The notes under the pieces were generated by a model. That model was not told where the DNA came from, did not search any database, and was given only the letters and a program-made list of their open reading frames with translations. 64,000 nt of DNA from Roseburia sp. (lineage in GTDB: Bacteria > Bacillota_A > Clostridia > Lachnospirales > Lachnospiraceae): positions 34,288-98,287 of the forward strand of contig DXQT01000007.1 in NCBI GenBank assembly GCA_019411365.1. The letters run 5' to 3'. A program made the position numbers and the translations under genes. Of this stretch, positions 7,515 to 16,303 are shown in pieces (the stretch's first letter is position 1; every line of letters starts with the position of its first letter).

Positions 7515-9248
7515 ATGTCATTCAAAGAAAAAATACAGCATAAATATGCACTTTCAGAGCAGGGTGCGAAGGATATGATAAAAGCATTTGTTTCCGTCAC
7601 GATATCGGATATTGTGCTGATGTTTCCGGTAGGAATGCTTTATTTTCTGGTAAAGGATTATATGGGAGGAACACTTGGTGGAAGAGGCGGGTTTTATCTT
7701 GCAGGCAGCCTGATCTGTCTGGCATTGATCGCAATTACTACCTATATCCAGTATAATGCAACATTTTTTGCAACTTATGTGGAGAGTGGTGTCAGACGCA
7801 TCACACTCGCGGAAAAACTGAGAAAAATACCACTCTCGTTCTTTGGCAAAAAAGATCTGTCGGATCTGACCAGCACGATCATGGCGGACTGTGCGACGAT
7901 GGAGACGGTTTCTTCCCATGTGATACCGGAACTGATCGGAGCATGTATTTCTACGGCACTCGTGGCATTAAGTCTCTTTTTCTTTGACTGGAGAATGGCT
8001 TTAGCGGCGCTGTGGGTGCTTCCGGTTTCATTTCTGATCGTTGGCTGTTCCGGTAAAGTACAAAACAGTCTGAGCAGAAAACAGATGAAATTGAAAATGG
8101 ACTGTGCCGACGGGATTCAGGAAGGACTTGAGACGGTCCGTGATCTCCGCGCCAACAATGCACAGGATGATTATATGAAAGGTCTGGATAAAAAAATTAA
8201 AGCGGTCGAGAAACATGCGATCGTGACAGAACTTGGCATGGCGGTATTTGTCGCAAGTGCCCAGATGATCTTAAAACTTGGTATTGCAACGGTTGCCCTG
8301 ACAGGGGGAATCCTTCTTGCAAAGGGAAGTATCGATGTACTGACATTTTTCATGTTTTTGCTTGTTGTATCAAGAATCTATGATCCGATGCAGATTTCCC
8401 TGCAGAATTTAGCGGCAATGATCAGCGCAAATATACAGAGCGAACGTTTAGACGAGATCCTCTCCCATGAAATTCAGACAGGAACAGATCAGTTAAGCCA
8501 TAAAGGATATGATATTACATTTTCAAATGTGAGATTTTCTTACGACAGAAAGGAGTCTGTATTAAAGGATGTAACATTTACTGCAAAACAGGGTGAGGTG
8601 ACGGCACTGATCGGACCATCCGGCGGTGGAAAGACGACCGTATCAAGACTTGCGGCTAGATTCTGGGACATTGAAAAGGGAAAGATCACAGTTGGAGGCA
8701 TGGACATTTCAAAGATCAATCCGGAAACTCTGATGTCACTGTATTCCATTGTATTTCAGGACGTCACACTTTTTAATAATACGATTATGGAAAATATCCG
8801 TATCGGCAGACAGGATGCGACGGATGAGGAAGTCATTGTCGCTGCCAAGTTAGCACACTGTGATGAATTTGCCCAAAAGCTGCCGGACGGCTGGCAGACG
8901 ATGATTGGTGAAAACGGATCAGAACTCTCTGGCGGAGAACGTCAGAGAATCTCGATCGCAAGGGCGTTTTTAAAGGATGCACCGATTATCTTATTAGATG
9001 AGGCGACCGCATCACTGGATGTAGATAATGAGACACTGATCCAGGAGGCATTGTCAAAACTGATCCGGAATAAGACAGTTCTTATCATTGCGCACCGGAT
9101 GCGAACGGTTGCAAACGCAGATAAGATCGTTGTGTTAAAAGACGGTGTGGTTGCAGAGGAAGGCACACCTGATGAGCTGTCCGGAAAAGATGGAATCTAT
9201 CACCATATGGTGGAGACACAGATGCAGGCGGCAGGCTGGGTACTGTAG
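7515..9248 (+). CDS. ABC transporter, fused permease and ATPase (second half of a heterodimer)
   Basis: A 577-residue half transporter with six membrane helices in the first ~320 residues. Its ATPase carries Walker A GPSGGGKTT (367-375), LSGGERQRIS, a Walker B ending IILLDEATASLD and IAHRM. All catalytic motifs are intact, unlike heterodimers in which one site is degenerate. The start codon is 3 bp after the stop of the preceding half transporter. A bidirectional terminator follows the stop codon. The TetR gene upstream probably regulates the pair. Drug, lipid or siderophore transport are all possible. Confidence 0.9.
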   Translation: MSFKEKIQHKYALSEQGAKDMIKAFVSVTISDIVLMFPVGMLYFLVKDYMGGTLGGRGGFYLAGSLICLALIAITTYIQYNATFFATYVESGVRRITLAEKLRKIPLSFFGKKDLSDLTSTIMADCATMETVSSHVIPELIGACISTALVALSLFFFDWRMALAALWVLPVSFLIVGCSGKVQNSLSRKQMKLKMDCADGIQEGLETVRDLRANNAQDDYMKGLDKKIKAVEKHAIVTELGMAVFVASAQMILKLGIATVALTGGILLAKGSIDVLTFFMFLLVVSRIYDPMQISLQNLAAMISANIQSERLDEILSHEIQTGTDQLSHKGYDITFSNVRFSYDRKESVLKDVTFTAKQGEVTALIGPSGGGKTTVSRLAARFWDIEKGKITVGGMDISKINPETLMSLYSIVFQDVTLFNNTIMENIRIGRQDATDEEVIVAAKLAHCDEFAQKLPDGWQTMIGENGSELSGGERQRISIARAFLKDAPIILLDEATASLDVDNETLIQEALSKLIRNKTVLIIAHRMRTVANADKIVVLKDGVVAEEGTPDELSGKDGIYHHMVETQMQAAGWVL

Positions 9249-9256
9249 TTCATGAT

Positions 9257-9297
9257 AAAAATACCGCAAATGCGATTTTCACATTTGCGGTATTTTC
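9257..9297. terminator. Bidirectional intrinsic terminator
   Basis: ATACCGCAAATG (9261-9272) pairs perfectly with CATTTGCGGTAT (9282-9293). Adenines precede it and thymines follow it, so it can serve the ABC operon on the plus strand and the convergent gene on the minus strand. Confidence 0.88.
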
Positions 9298-9309
9298 AGG
9301 TTTCATCAC

Positions 9310-9825
9310 TTATTTTTTCTTTTTCTTGCTTTTCTCTTTTTCAAGTTCAGCTTTTTCTTTTTCGAGTTCTTTATTTGTGCGATTAGCTTTTTCTTTTAAT
9401 TTGGTTCTCCAGCTCTTTTTACCTTCCGGTTTTTCAAGAGGTCCGCGTACACCGGTAACTTTTGTGATATAGATACCACTCACGGTAGCTTTAACTTCTT
9501 TTTTGACCGGTATGTAATCAAATACAGATTCATCGGCGATCAAAGACATTACTTTTGGTCCAACCTTTGCCTTTACAATTGGAAGTTTGGTACGGCGCAT
9601 CATCTTCGGTGTCTGGTCGATCACAACCTGTGGAAGACCGGATTCGGTAATGCGCATTCGCTTCTTATCTATAACCAGCATGGATACGGTCTGTGCGGCA
9701 GCGGCAAGCTGCTCATCCTGTTCAGCTTTCTTTTTCTGTGCTTTCTTTCCGAGAAAATAAAGGACAATCAGTCCGATGATTAAAACGGCTAAGATAACCA
9801 GCAATACAATAGTAACTGGGCTCAT
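9310..9825 (-). CDS. Membrane-anchored protein of unknown function with a lysine-rich tail
   Basis: 171 residues that I do not assign to a named family. An N-terminal membrane helix (about residues 4-26) is followed by basic residues, a compact beta-rich middle (about 45-130), and a highly charged Lys/Glu tail (about 135-171) likely to be helical or disordered. The positive residues after the helix put the body in the cytoplasm. AGGAGGATT precedes the ATG. It stands alone, convergent with the ABC operon. The middle region looks conserved-domain-like but I cannot name it. Confidence 0.75.
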   Translation of the reverse strand: MSPVTIVLLVILAVLIIGLIVLYFLGKKAQKKKAEQDEQLAAAAQTVSMLVIDKKRMRITESGLPQVVIDQTPKMMRRTKLPIVKAKVGPKVMSLIADESVFDYIPVKKEVKATVSGIYITKVTGVRGPLEKPEGKKSWRTKLKEKANRTNKELEKEKAELEKEKSKKKKK

Positions 9826-10201
9826 AAATAATCCTCCATATATTTACTTTTTAGAACAAAACTCAGAAAATATTGTAGCATTGATTTTTGAAAAAAGCAA
9901 GGTGTGTGTATGTTATATCTGTTTTTATACACTGGATTTTTTGTGCAAAACTTACAAATATCATTGGAATATCGGCTTTTTAATGACATTATAAGAACAG
10001 TATGCTAAAATCCAGACAAAGCATGATATTCTGAAATCATCTACATGGTTATAGACCATTCTTTTATCATAGTGAAAAATGTATAAAAAGTTATACATTC
10101 AACTTAAGAATTTCCAATGCTTTTATCATTCACACATATAAGCAGGGAGAATTCTTGAAAACCACGAATTGCTCCCGGATTAAACAAAGGAGGAGAAATG
10201 A
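9826..10201. other. AT-rich intergenic region of 376 bp
   Basis: This divergent region serves the membrane-anchored protein (minus) and the Rpn-like gene (plus). It contains no ORF I can support. It holds a perfect hairpin, AATGTATAA-AAAG-TTATACATT (10078-10099), of unknown role, and the ribosome site GGAGGAG just before the ATG at 10202. I found no convincing promoter. Confidence 0.5.
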
Positions 10202-11158
10202 ATGGGGACGGTTGATATTGTAACAAAAGAGTATATGCGGGAGAATGCTATATTTGCAGATGCGTTTAATTATCTTATCTATGGTGGAAAAAAGGTGATC
10301 GATCCGGCAGGACTTACAGAGATTGACACTGCTACATCGGCAGTGGGTAAAAAAGATGCACTGCAAAAATACCGTGATGTTTTAAAAGCAGCAGTCATCA
10401 AACAGGATGAAAAGATGTCGTATGTTTTATTAGGGGTTGAGAATCAGACAGATGTCCATTATGCAATGCCGGTCAGAAACGCTATCTATGATGCCTTACA
10501 ATATGGAAAACAAGTGTCAGATATAGCGGCAGGGCACCGACGGAGCCAAAAAGATTATTCAGGAAAAACCGGTGGAGAATATTTATCGGGATTTTTAAAG
10601 GAAGATCACATTAAACCAGTTATCACACTTGTGATTCATTTTGGGGCAGAGGAATGGGACGGACCGTTATCTTTACATGAAATGATGCCGATAAGGGATA
10701 TGGAAATTTTAAGTTATGTGGAGAACTACAGGATACACCTGATCGATCCGGCAAAACTTACGGAAGAAGAACTGAACAAATTTTCAACAAGTATGAGAGA
10801 GGTTATGGGATATATCAAGTACTCTAATAATAAAGAAAAACTGCTGGATTTTTTGAGGACAGATACCCATAAAAGTATAGAAATGAATGCAGCCAGAGTT
10901 ATAAAAACCATCACGAAGACACCAATTAAGATATCAGAGGAAAAGGAGGGGATAGAGATGTGTCAGGCGATTGAAGAATTAATTGCGGAGAGCGAAGCGC
11001 GTGGAGAAGTTCGTGGCAAAGCAGAGGGAATGATAGAAATGTGTCTCGAAATGAACATACCGAAAAAGGGTATTATAAAAAGATTGCAGGATAAATTAAA
11101 CATATCTATGCAGCAGGCGGATGAGTATTTTAGAATGTATGGAACAAAAAATGATTAA
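10202..11158 (+). CDS. Rpn-like PD-(D/E)XK nuclease / transposase-related protein
   Basis: 318 residues of the 'Rpn family recombination-promoting nuclease / putative transposase' type. The N-terminus (MRENAIFADAFNYLIYGGK) and YVLLGVENQTDVHYAMPVR are typical; the E-N-Q stretch corresponds to the nuclease core. The C-terminal part has a short charged helix (ARGEVRGKAEG), typical of the family. Such genes are usually multicopy and solitary. The shorter frame from the ATG at 10198 stops at once, so ATG 10202 is the start, with GGAGGAG upstream. It is not part of an IS: no terminal repeats are seen. Confidence 0.8.
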   Translation: MGTVDIVTKEYMRENAIFADAFNYLIYGGKKVIDPAGLTEIDTATSAVGKKDALQKYRDVLKAAVIKQDEKMSYVLLGVENQTDVHYAMPVRNAIYDALQYGKQVSDIAAGHRRSQKDYSGKTGGEYLSGFLKEDHIKPVITLVIHFGAEEWDGPLSLHEMMPIRDMEILSYVENYRIHLIDPAKLTEEELNKFSTSMREVMGYIKYSNNKEKLLDFLRTDTHKSIEMNAARVIKTITKTPIKISEEKEGIEMCQAIEELIAESEARGEVRGKAEGMIEMCLEMNIPKKGIIKRLQDKLNISMQQADEYFRMYGTKND

Positions 11159-11185
11159 GAGATTATATATCTGAAAAACATAAAA

Positions 11186-11232
11186 CGGGCAGGCAGGAGT
11201 TTTCGTATATGAACTCCCACCTGCCTGTTTTT
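11186..11232. terminator. Bidirectional intrinsic terminator
   Basis: CAGGCAGGAGTT at 11190-11201 pairs with AACTCCCACCTGCCTG at 11212-11227 with a small bulge. A T-run follows on the plus strand, and AAAA precedes it, serving the convergent flavin reductase-like gene. Confidence 0.85.
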
Positions 11233-11233
11233 C

Positions 11234-11743
11234 TTATCTTGCCAGAATATCAATGATCTCCGCAATATACATCGTGTGCATATCATGATCTGCATACCAT
11301 TTTTGCGCAATCTCTGGCATCAGGAAGGAATCCTCAGTCAGTCGCGTTGCGGACATTTTCTCACACAGCAGGATCATATTTCCCTCATCGATGAACGGAA
11401 TGCTGTGGCGGGAGGTAAGGGTTAAACCGGCGGCTGAGATCTTATCGTTTTCGTCGCGGCCGGAGTGGCTTCCACAGTAATTTAATGCATCACGGTATTT
11501 TTCAGATAAAAAGCTGAGAGAAAAGAATTCATTTTTGTCGATCAGTTCTTTGGTGTATCTTGAGTCACGGACAAATACAAAGGCAACGTTTTTGCCCCAT
11601 AAGATGCCGACACCGCCCCAGCTTATGGTCATGGTGTTTGCTTTGTCTTTGGAACCTGCGGTGAGCAGCGCCCATTCTTTTCCAATTTTTGTAAATGGAT
11701 CAAATTCCATCATATCTGCTGTCATAGGTTGAAATGTATGCAT
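11234..11743 (-). CDS. Flavin reductase-like (FMN-binding split barrel) protein
   Basis: 169 residues matching the flavin reductase-like domain (PF01613). It begins near FTKIGKEWALLTAG, followed by NTMTISWGGVGILWGKNVAFVFVRDSRYT, typical of the FMN-binding part. The later stretch FSLSFLSEKYRDALNYCGSHSGRD is also characteristic of the small clostridial members. They are predicted FMN oxidoreductases, but the physiological electron acceptor is unknown. A clear AAGGAG lies before the ATG. It is a single-gene unit bounded by a bidirectional terminator. Confidence 0.85.
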   Translation of the reverse strand: MHTFQPMTADMMEFDPFTKIGKEWALLTAGSKDKANTMTISWGGVGILWGKNVAFVFVRDSRYTKELIDKNEFFSLSFLSEKYRDALNYCGSHSGRDENDKISAAGLTLTSRHSIPFIDEGNMILLCEKMSATRLTEDSFLMPEIAQKWYADHDMHTMYIAEIIDILAR

Positions 11744-11867
11744 AACGTAATCTCCTTATATTTATACGAAATATTTATATGTTGGTTTTATTATAAAATT
11801 CCCTGGTTTAAATGACAAGAGAAAATTGCGGTTGTTTGCGGGGGCAGAGTGAGCCGTGTACGGAAAA

Positions 11868-11896
11868 TTGACTTTTCATAAGTGTTGTACTATGAT
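11868..11896 (+). promoter_or_regulatory. Promoter of the ECF S-component gene
   Basis: TTGACT (11868-11873), a 17-bp spacer and TATGAT (11891-11896). The transcript would start near 11903, leaving a leader of about 175 nt that is almost entirely the repeated Shine-Dalgarno element. Confidence 0.7.
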
Positions 11897-11914
11897 GGTT
11901 GCGAAAATTGTACA

Positions 11915-12076
11915 AAACAAAGGAGGAAAATCCTGCCCAATGTGTTGGGCATTGCTCCTGCAAGGGCACATGCTATGCAAAGGCGGCATAGCAGGCATTT
12001 TGCTCCGCAAAACAAAGGAGGAAAATCCTCTGCTCCTGCAAAGGCAGTCGCATTTTGCTCCGCAAAACAAGGAGGA
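11915..12076 (+). repeat. Structured element between Shine-Dalgarno copies (copy B, two units)
   Basis: AAACAAAGGAGGAAAATCC occurs near 11915 and near 12010, and AAACAAGGAGGATTT near 12065, directly before the gene. Between them lie the hairpins GCCCAA-TGTG-TTGGGC (11935-11950), TGCTATGC/GCATAGCA (11971-11993) and TTTTGC-TCC-GCAAAA twice (11998-12012 and 12053-12067). The first and last types match copy A near 1.2 kb with compensatory changes. The gene therefore has three potential ribosome sites in its leader, of which only the last is properly spaced. Confidence 0.7.
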
Positions 12077-12079
12077 TTT

Positions 12080-12619
12080 ATGAAAATCACAACGAAACAA
12101 ATCACAACAACAGCAGTGTTACTGGCAATCTGTATCGTGAGCCAGTTCTTTAAAAACACAAGTGTGTACATCACAGGACCGATCATCAATGCATGTCTGA
12201 TCATTGCGGCACTGGGTGCAGGAATGGCATGCGGAATTATTTTATCTGTGATCACACCGGTCACATCATTCCTGATTACAGGAAGCCCGATCATGTCAGC
12301 GATCCCGGCGATCATCCCATGCGTTATGATCGGAAATATCATTCTTGTAGTTGCAGTTAGTCTGATTGCAAAGAAAATCAAAGGCAATGCAGGTCTGATC
12401 GCAGGTATGGCAGCCGGCAGCATTGTAAAGGCATTATTTATGGGAGTCGTGATTGCACTGGTTCTGATTCCGTCCCTGCTTCCGGAAGCAATGGTTCCAA
12501 AGATGGCAGTGTTCCAGACAACATTTTCCGTGACACAGCTTATTACGGCGGCAATTGGAAGCGTGCTTGCATTTGTTATCTGGATTCCTTTAAAAAAGGT
12601 AATTGCAGAGCAGAACTAA
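12080..12619 (+). CDS. ECF transporter S-component-like membrane protein
   Basis: 179 residues with about five to six hydrophobic segments from residue 8 to the end, opening with TTKQITTTAVLLAICIVSQFF, the usual start of ECF-type substrate-binding (S) proteins. Such proteins capture a vitamin or metal and work with a shared EcfAA'T energising module, which is not encoded here. The substrate is unknown, since no vitamin riboswitch is recognised in the leader. ATG 12080 follows GGAGGATT. The longer open frame beginning at 11882 is translation of the leader element and should not be used. No terminator is obvious downstream. Confidence 0.7.
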   Translation: MKITTKQITTTAVLLAICIVSQFFKNTSVYITGPIINACLIIAALGAGMACGIILSVITPVTSFLITGSPIMSAIPAIIPCVMIGNIILVVAVSLIAKKIKGNAGLIAGMAAGSIVKALFMGVVIALVLIPSLLPEAMVPKMAVFQTTFSVTQLITAAIGSVLAFVIWIPLKKVIAEQN

Positions 12620-12736
12620 AAAACTTTCAGGGCAAAAATTCCAAAACATTTTAAAATCATATCATAACGCATGATTATAAAAAATAAACGTTAATATGAA
12701 TTTGAGTAATGACGAATATAAGCCTTTGGAATAATC

Positions 12737-12765
12737 TTGACACTCAAAAAAGAAAGTATCATAAT
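12737..12765 (+). promoter_or_regulatory. Promoter of ilvE
   Basis: TTGACA (12737-12742), a 17-bp spacer and CATAAT (12760-12765), 43 bp before the chosen ATG. The short leader leaves no room for a T-box. Confidence 0.72.
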
Positions 12766-12807
12766 GGTGGTCAGAAAAAAAACGATAGAGAGTCGGAGGC
12801 ATATGTT

Positions 12808-13872
12808 ATGGATATCAGATTTGAAAAAAGAGAACATTTAAAGGAAAAACCAGATCAGAAACATCTTGGATTTGGAAAATATATGACAGACTATATGTTT
12901 GTTATGGATTGGACAAAGGAAGAGGGCTGGAAAGATGCAAGAATCGTTCCGGAAGGACCGATCACCATGGATCCGGCATGTGTAACGTTACATTATGCAC
13001 AGGAAACATTCGAGGGTATGAAAGCATACCGTACTGCAGAGGGTAAGATCCAGTTATTCCGTCCGGAGATGAACGCAAAGAGAATGATCAACTCTAACGC
13101 AAGACTCTGCATGCCGGAGCTCCCGGTTGATATGTTTGTTGAGGCGGTAAAAGCACTGGTAAAGGTAGAAGAGGACTGGGTTCCATCAGAGCCGGAGACA
13201 TCTCTTTACATCCGTCCGTTTATGTTTGCAACAGAAGCTGCACTCGGCGTACATATGGCATCTGCTTATAAGTTTATGATTATCTGCTGCCCGGTTGGCG
13301 CTTACTACGCAGAGGGAATCAACCCGGTTAAGATCTTAGTTGAGGATGAACTGGTTCGTGCCGTAAAAGGTGGTACCGGATTTACAAAATGCGGTGGTAA
13401 CTACGCAGGTTCTATTTTAGGACAGGTTAAAGCAGAGAAGATGGGATATTCCCAGGTACTCTGGTTAGATGGTGAACATCGTAAATATGTAGAGGAAGTT
13501 GGAACCATGAACATCATGTTCAAGATCGCAGGCGAGATTTACACAGCACCGATCGAGGGAACTGTTCTTCCGGGTGTCACAAGAGATTCCATGATCCATC
13601 TGTTAAGAGACTGGGGTTATAAAGTAAATGAGACCAGACTTTCCGTAGATGATCTGATGAAAGCCGGACATGATGGCACACTTGAGGAAGTATTCGGAAC
13701 AGGTACTGCAGCAGTTATCTCCCCTGTCGGAGAACTCCGCTACAAAGATGATGTTGTAACGATCAACGATTTCAAGATCGGTGAACTGACACAGAAATTA
13801 TATGATACCTTAACCGGAATCCAGTGGGGCAGACTGCCGGATAAATATGGCTGGACAGTAGAGGTAAAATAA
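12808..13872 (+). CDS. ilvE: Branched-chain amino acid aminotransferase
   Basis: A 354-residue fold-type IV PLP aminotransferase that makes or degrades valine, leucine and isoleucine. The PLP lysine is K194 in GFTKCGGNYAGS. LWLDG and EEVGTMNIMF, followed by VLPGVTRDS, are standard for the long (BCAT2-like) class. An ATG at 12808 with CGGAGG upstream gives the family length; the frame extends another 33 residues to 12709 but crosses the promoter. It is monocistronic between its promoter and a strong terminator. Isoleucine-related control appears again at ileS, about 4.5 kb downstream. Confidence 0.95.
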   Translation: MDIRFEKREHLKEKPDQKHLGFGKYMTDYMFVMDWTKEEGWKDARIVPEGPITMDPACVTLHYAQETFEGMKAYRTAEGKIQLFRPEMNAKRMINSNARLCMPELPVDMFVEAVKALVKVEEDWVPSEPETSLYIRPFMFATEAALGVHMASAYKFMIICCPVGAYYAEGINPVKILVEDELVRAVKGGTGFTKCGGNYAGSILGQVKAEKMGYSQVLWLDGEHRKYVEEVGTMNIMFKIAGEIYTAPIEGTVLPGVTRDSMIHLLRDWGYKVNETRLSVDDLMKAGHDGTLEEVFGTGTAAVISPVGELRYKDDVVTINDFKIGELTQKLYDTLTGIQWGRLPDKYGWTVEVK

Positions 13873-13937
13873 GTAGTTGCGTCAGGGTTTCCGATGAAAA
13901 AACAGATTGCACGCACTGCGGGCAGACTGATTGTTAT

Positions 13938-13983
13938 GAAAAACACCATGGACATGCAAAATCGCATGTTCGTGGTGTTTTTG
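13938..13983 (+). terminator. Intrinsic terminator of ilvE
   Basis: AAAAACACCATGGACATGC pairs with GCATGTTCGTGGTGTTTTT, one mismatch region, loop AAAATC. The 3' arm ends in a T-run. Confidence 0.88.
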
Positions 13984-13999
13984 GTTATACTAAAAATAA

Positions 14000-14028
14000 G
14001 TGACAGGTCAGGTGTCCTGTGTTAATAT
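14000..14028 (+). promoter_or_regulatory. Probable promoter of the M32 carboxypeptidase gene
   Basis: GTGACA (14000-14005), a 17-bp spacer and TAATAT (14023-14028). The leader after it contains ACGCC-AGAAT-GGCGT (14052-14066). Confidence 0.55.
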
Positions 14029-14090
14029 GAAACAGAAAGAACAGAATGTAATACGCCAGAATGGCGTCGTTCTGAAAATGGAGGACGACT

Positions 14091-15593
14091 ATGAGTAAAA
14101 CATTAGAACAATTCGAGCAGTATCTCGATAAAATGAAAAAATATGAACATATCAATACGCTTCTTTACTGGGACATGAGAACCTGTGCACCAAAACTGGG
14201 GCAGACAGGACATATCGATGCATTGACTTATTTTTCAACCGAGAGCTTTGCCATGTCGACTTCGGATGAACTTTATGGCATGTTAGAGACCTTAAAGACA
14301 CCGGAAGAATTTGCACAGCTGTCAGATACCATGAAATTTATCGTGACACGCATGCAGCGCGATATGGAAAAAGACAGACGGATTCCAAAAGACCGTTATG
14401 AAGTGATGGTCCGTGAGCAGGCAGAATCCGGAAATGCATGGGAAGATGCAAAAAATGCATCTGACTTTTCCATTTTTGCACCGCATTTAGAGAAAATGAT
14501 TGCACTTACCAAAGAAATGGCAGGTTACACGGATCCGGGCAAAGAAGTTTATGATGTATTGTTAGATAAATATGAAGAGGGAATGGATTCTGCAACGATT
14601 GACCGTCTGTTTGGTGAACTAAAGGAAGCGCTGATTCCGCTTGTGAAAAAAATACTTGCCGCAAAACAGCCGGATGATACAAAATTCCATGTTTATTTTG
14701 ATCCGGATGATCAGAGAAAAGTGCAGGATCTTTTGCTTTCCTACATCGGATTTTCCAAAGATGCCGGTGCAGTAGGAGAGACAGAGCATCCTTTTACACT
14801 GAATTTTTCTTCCAAGGATGTCCGGGTGACAAATCATTATTATGAACATGATCCGGTTTCTGCCATGTTTTCGGCTATCCATGAGGGTGGTCATGCGATT
14901 TTTGAACAGAATGTCAATCCGGAATATGACAACACGGCTGCAGGAAGCTGCCGTTATATGGGCGTGCATGAGAGCCAATCCCGTTTTTATGAGAATATTT
15001 TAGGGCGCAATAAGAATTTCTGGATTCCTGTCTATGAGAAAGTGCAGGAACTGATGCCGCAGATGAAGGACATTTCACTGGATGAGTTTTACCGTGAGAT
15101 CAATCATGTCAGGAACAGCCTGATCCGTACCGAGGCAGATGAGGTGACCTATTGCTTCCATATTATATTGCGTTATGAAATGGAGAAGGCAATCTTTCGT
15201 GACAATGTTCCGGTTGAGAAGCTTCCGGAACTTTGGAATCAGAAAATGAAGGAATATTTAGATATCACTCCGGCAAATGATGCGGAGGGAATCTTACAGG
15301 ATATGCACTGGTCAGATGGTTCCTTCGGCTATTTTCCAAGCTATCTGTTAGGAAGCATCTATGACGGCATGTATTTAGAGGAACTTGAAAAAGAGTTAGG
15401 GCCGGTAGATGAGATCTTAAAAGAGGGCAGAATCAAAGAAATCACAAAATGGCTGAATGAAAAAATCCACTGGTATGGCAGCACACGCACACCAAAAGAA
15501 GTGATTGCAAATGTGTGTGGAAAAGAAGTATCAGCAGAGCCATTGGTGCGTTATTTTGAAAAAAAATATGCCAGCGTTTACGATTTAAAATAA
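14091..15593 (+). CDS. Carboxypeptidase, M32 (Taq) family
   Basis: A 500-residue zinc metallocarboxypeptidase. The zinc motif H264-E-G-G-H268 is in AIHEGGHAIFEQN, and the downstream HESQSRFYEN carries the third ligand glutamate region, both hallmarks of family M32. The length fits the family (about 500). The enzyme is cytoplasmic, having no signal peptide, and trims single residues from the C-termini of peptides. GGAGGACGACT precedes the ATG. It is followed by the HAD gene on the same strand after a hairpin-containing 56-bp gap. Confidence 0.93.
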   Translation: MSKTLEQFEQYLDKMKKYEHINTLLYWDMRTCAPKLGQTGHIDALTYFSTESFAMSTSDELYGMLETLKTPEEFAQLSDTMKFIVTRMQRDMEKDRRIPKDRYEVMVREQAESGNAWEDAKNASDFSIFAPHLEKMIALTKEMAGYTDPGKEVYDVLLDKYEEGMDSATIDRLFGELKEALIPLVKKILAAKQPDDTKFHVYFDPDDQRKVQDLLLSYIGFSKDAGAVGETEHPFTLNFSSKDVRVTNHYYEHDPVSAMFSAIHEGGHAIFEQNVNPEYDNTAAGSCRYMGVHESQSRFYENILGRNKNFWIPVYEKVQELMPQMKDISLDEFYREINHVRNSLIRTEADEVTYCFHIILRYEMEKAIFRDNVPVEKLPELWNQKMKEYLDITPANDAEGILQDMHWSDGSFGYFPSYLLGSIYDGMYLEELEKELGPVDEILKEGRIKEITKWLNEKIHWYGSTRTPKEVIANVCGKEVSAEPLVRYFEKKYASVYDLK

Positions 15594-15605
15594 ATGAAGC
15601 AGAAT

Positions 15606-15632
15606 CGTGTGAAAAATGAGATTTTTTACACG
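15606..15632. other. Perfect 12-bp hairpin between the carboxypeptidase and HAD genes
   Basis: CGTGTGAAAAAT at 15606-15617 pairs with ATTTTTTACACG at 15621-15632 (one G-T pair) around loop GAG. It lacks the trailing T-run of a terminator. It may be a processing or weak pause site within an operon. Confidence 0.45.
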
Positions 15633-15649
15633 CAGGAATGGGGACTTAT

Positions 15650-16303
15650 ATGAAAAAACAGGGAATTATTTTTGATATGGATGGCACACTTTGGGATTCA
15701 GCCGCCAATGTGGCAGAATCCTGGAATGAAGCGATCCGTCAGGATGGAAGGTTAAATAAGGCACTCACAGAAACCGATATCAAGGGTGTTATGGGAAAGA
15801 CCATGGATGTGATCGCAAAACTGTTATTCCCGGAAATTTCTGAGAAAGAGCAGGAGACACTTTTAGCGGAGTGCTGCAGGATCGAGAACGATTATTTAAG
15901 AGAACATGGCGGAGTGCTTTATCCGGATCTTGAGGATACATTCAAAGAATTAAAAAAGACATATGAACTTTACATTGTAAGCAACTGCCAGAAAGGTTAC
16001 ATTGAGGCATTTTTGGATCATTATCATTTCTGGGATTATTTTTCCGATATCGAATGTTACGGAAATAATCTTTTACAGAAAGGTGATAATATCAGACTTC
16101 TGGCAGACCGGAATCATTTAGACGAAGCGGTCTATGTGGGTGATATCCAGGGAGATTATGATGCCAGCAGAAAAGCTGGCGTTGGATTTATTCATGCCGC
16201 ATACGGTTTTGGAATCGTACCGGAAGCACAGTATAAAATACAGTCATTTTCAGAACTTGTGACAAAACGGGTGGCAGAAACATATTTTAGAGGATTAATA
16301 TGA
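15650..16303 (+). CDS. HAD superfamily hydrolase (phosphoglycolate phosphatase-like)
   Basis: 217 residues. Motif I is GIIFDMDGTLWDS (catalytic aspartates), motif II is the S in YIVSNCQ, and motif IV is VGDIQGDYDASRKAGV. There is a helical cap insert between motifs I and II, so it belongs to the phosphoglycolate phosphatase/PGMB-like branch. Substrate unknown. I chose ATG 15650; an ATG four codons earlier (15638) has AGGA only two bases away. The stop overlaps the start of the DHH phosphoesterase by 4 bp (ATGA), showing translational coupling. Confidence 0.87.
   Translation: MKKQGIIFDMDGTLWDSAANVAESWNEAIRQDGRLNKALTETDIKGVMGKTMDVIAKLLFPEISEKEQETLLAECCRIENDYLREHGGVLYPDLEDTFKELKKTYELYIVSNCQKGYIEAFLDHYHFWDYFSDIECYGNNLLQKGDNIRLLADRNHLDEAVYVGDIQGDYDASRKAGVGFIHAAYGFGIVPEAQYKIQSFSELVTKRVAETYFRGLI

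Noticed and set aside
9826..10201. Riboswitch in the 376-bp gap
   Set aside because: Only a simple A/T-rich hairpin is present; no known riboswitch core recognised.
10202..11158. Insertion sequence around the Rpn-like gene
   Set aside because: No terminal inverted repeats or target duplications were found; these genes are commonly solitary.
11882..12079. N-terminal extension of the ECF S-component by 66 residues
   Set aside because: It is translation of the leader element and begins inside the promoter region.
12709..12807. N-terminal extension of ilvE by 33 residues
   Set aside because: It overlaps the TTGACA/CATAAT promoter and has no ribosome site; ATG 12808 gives the family length.
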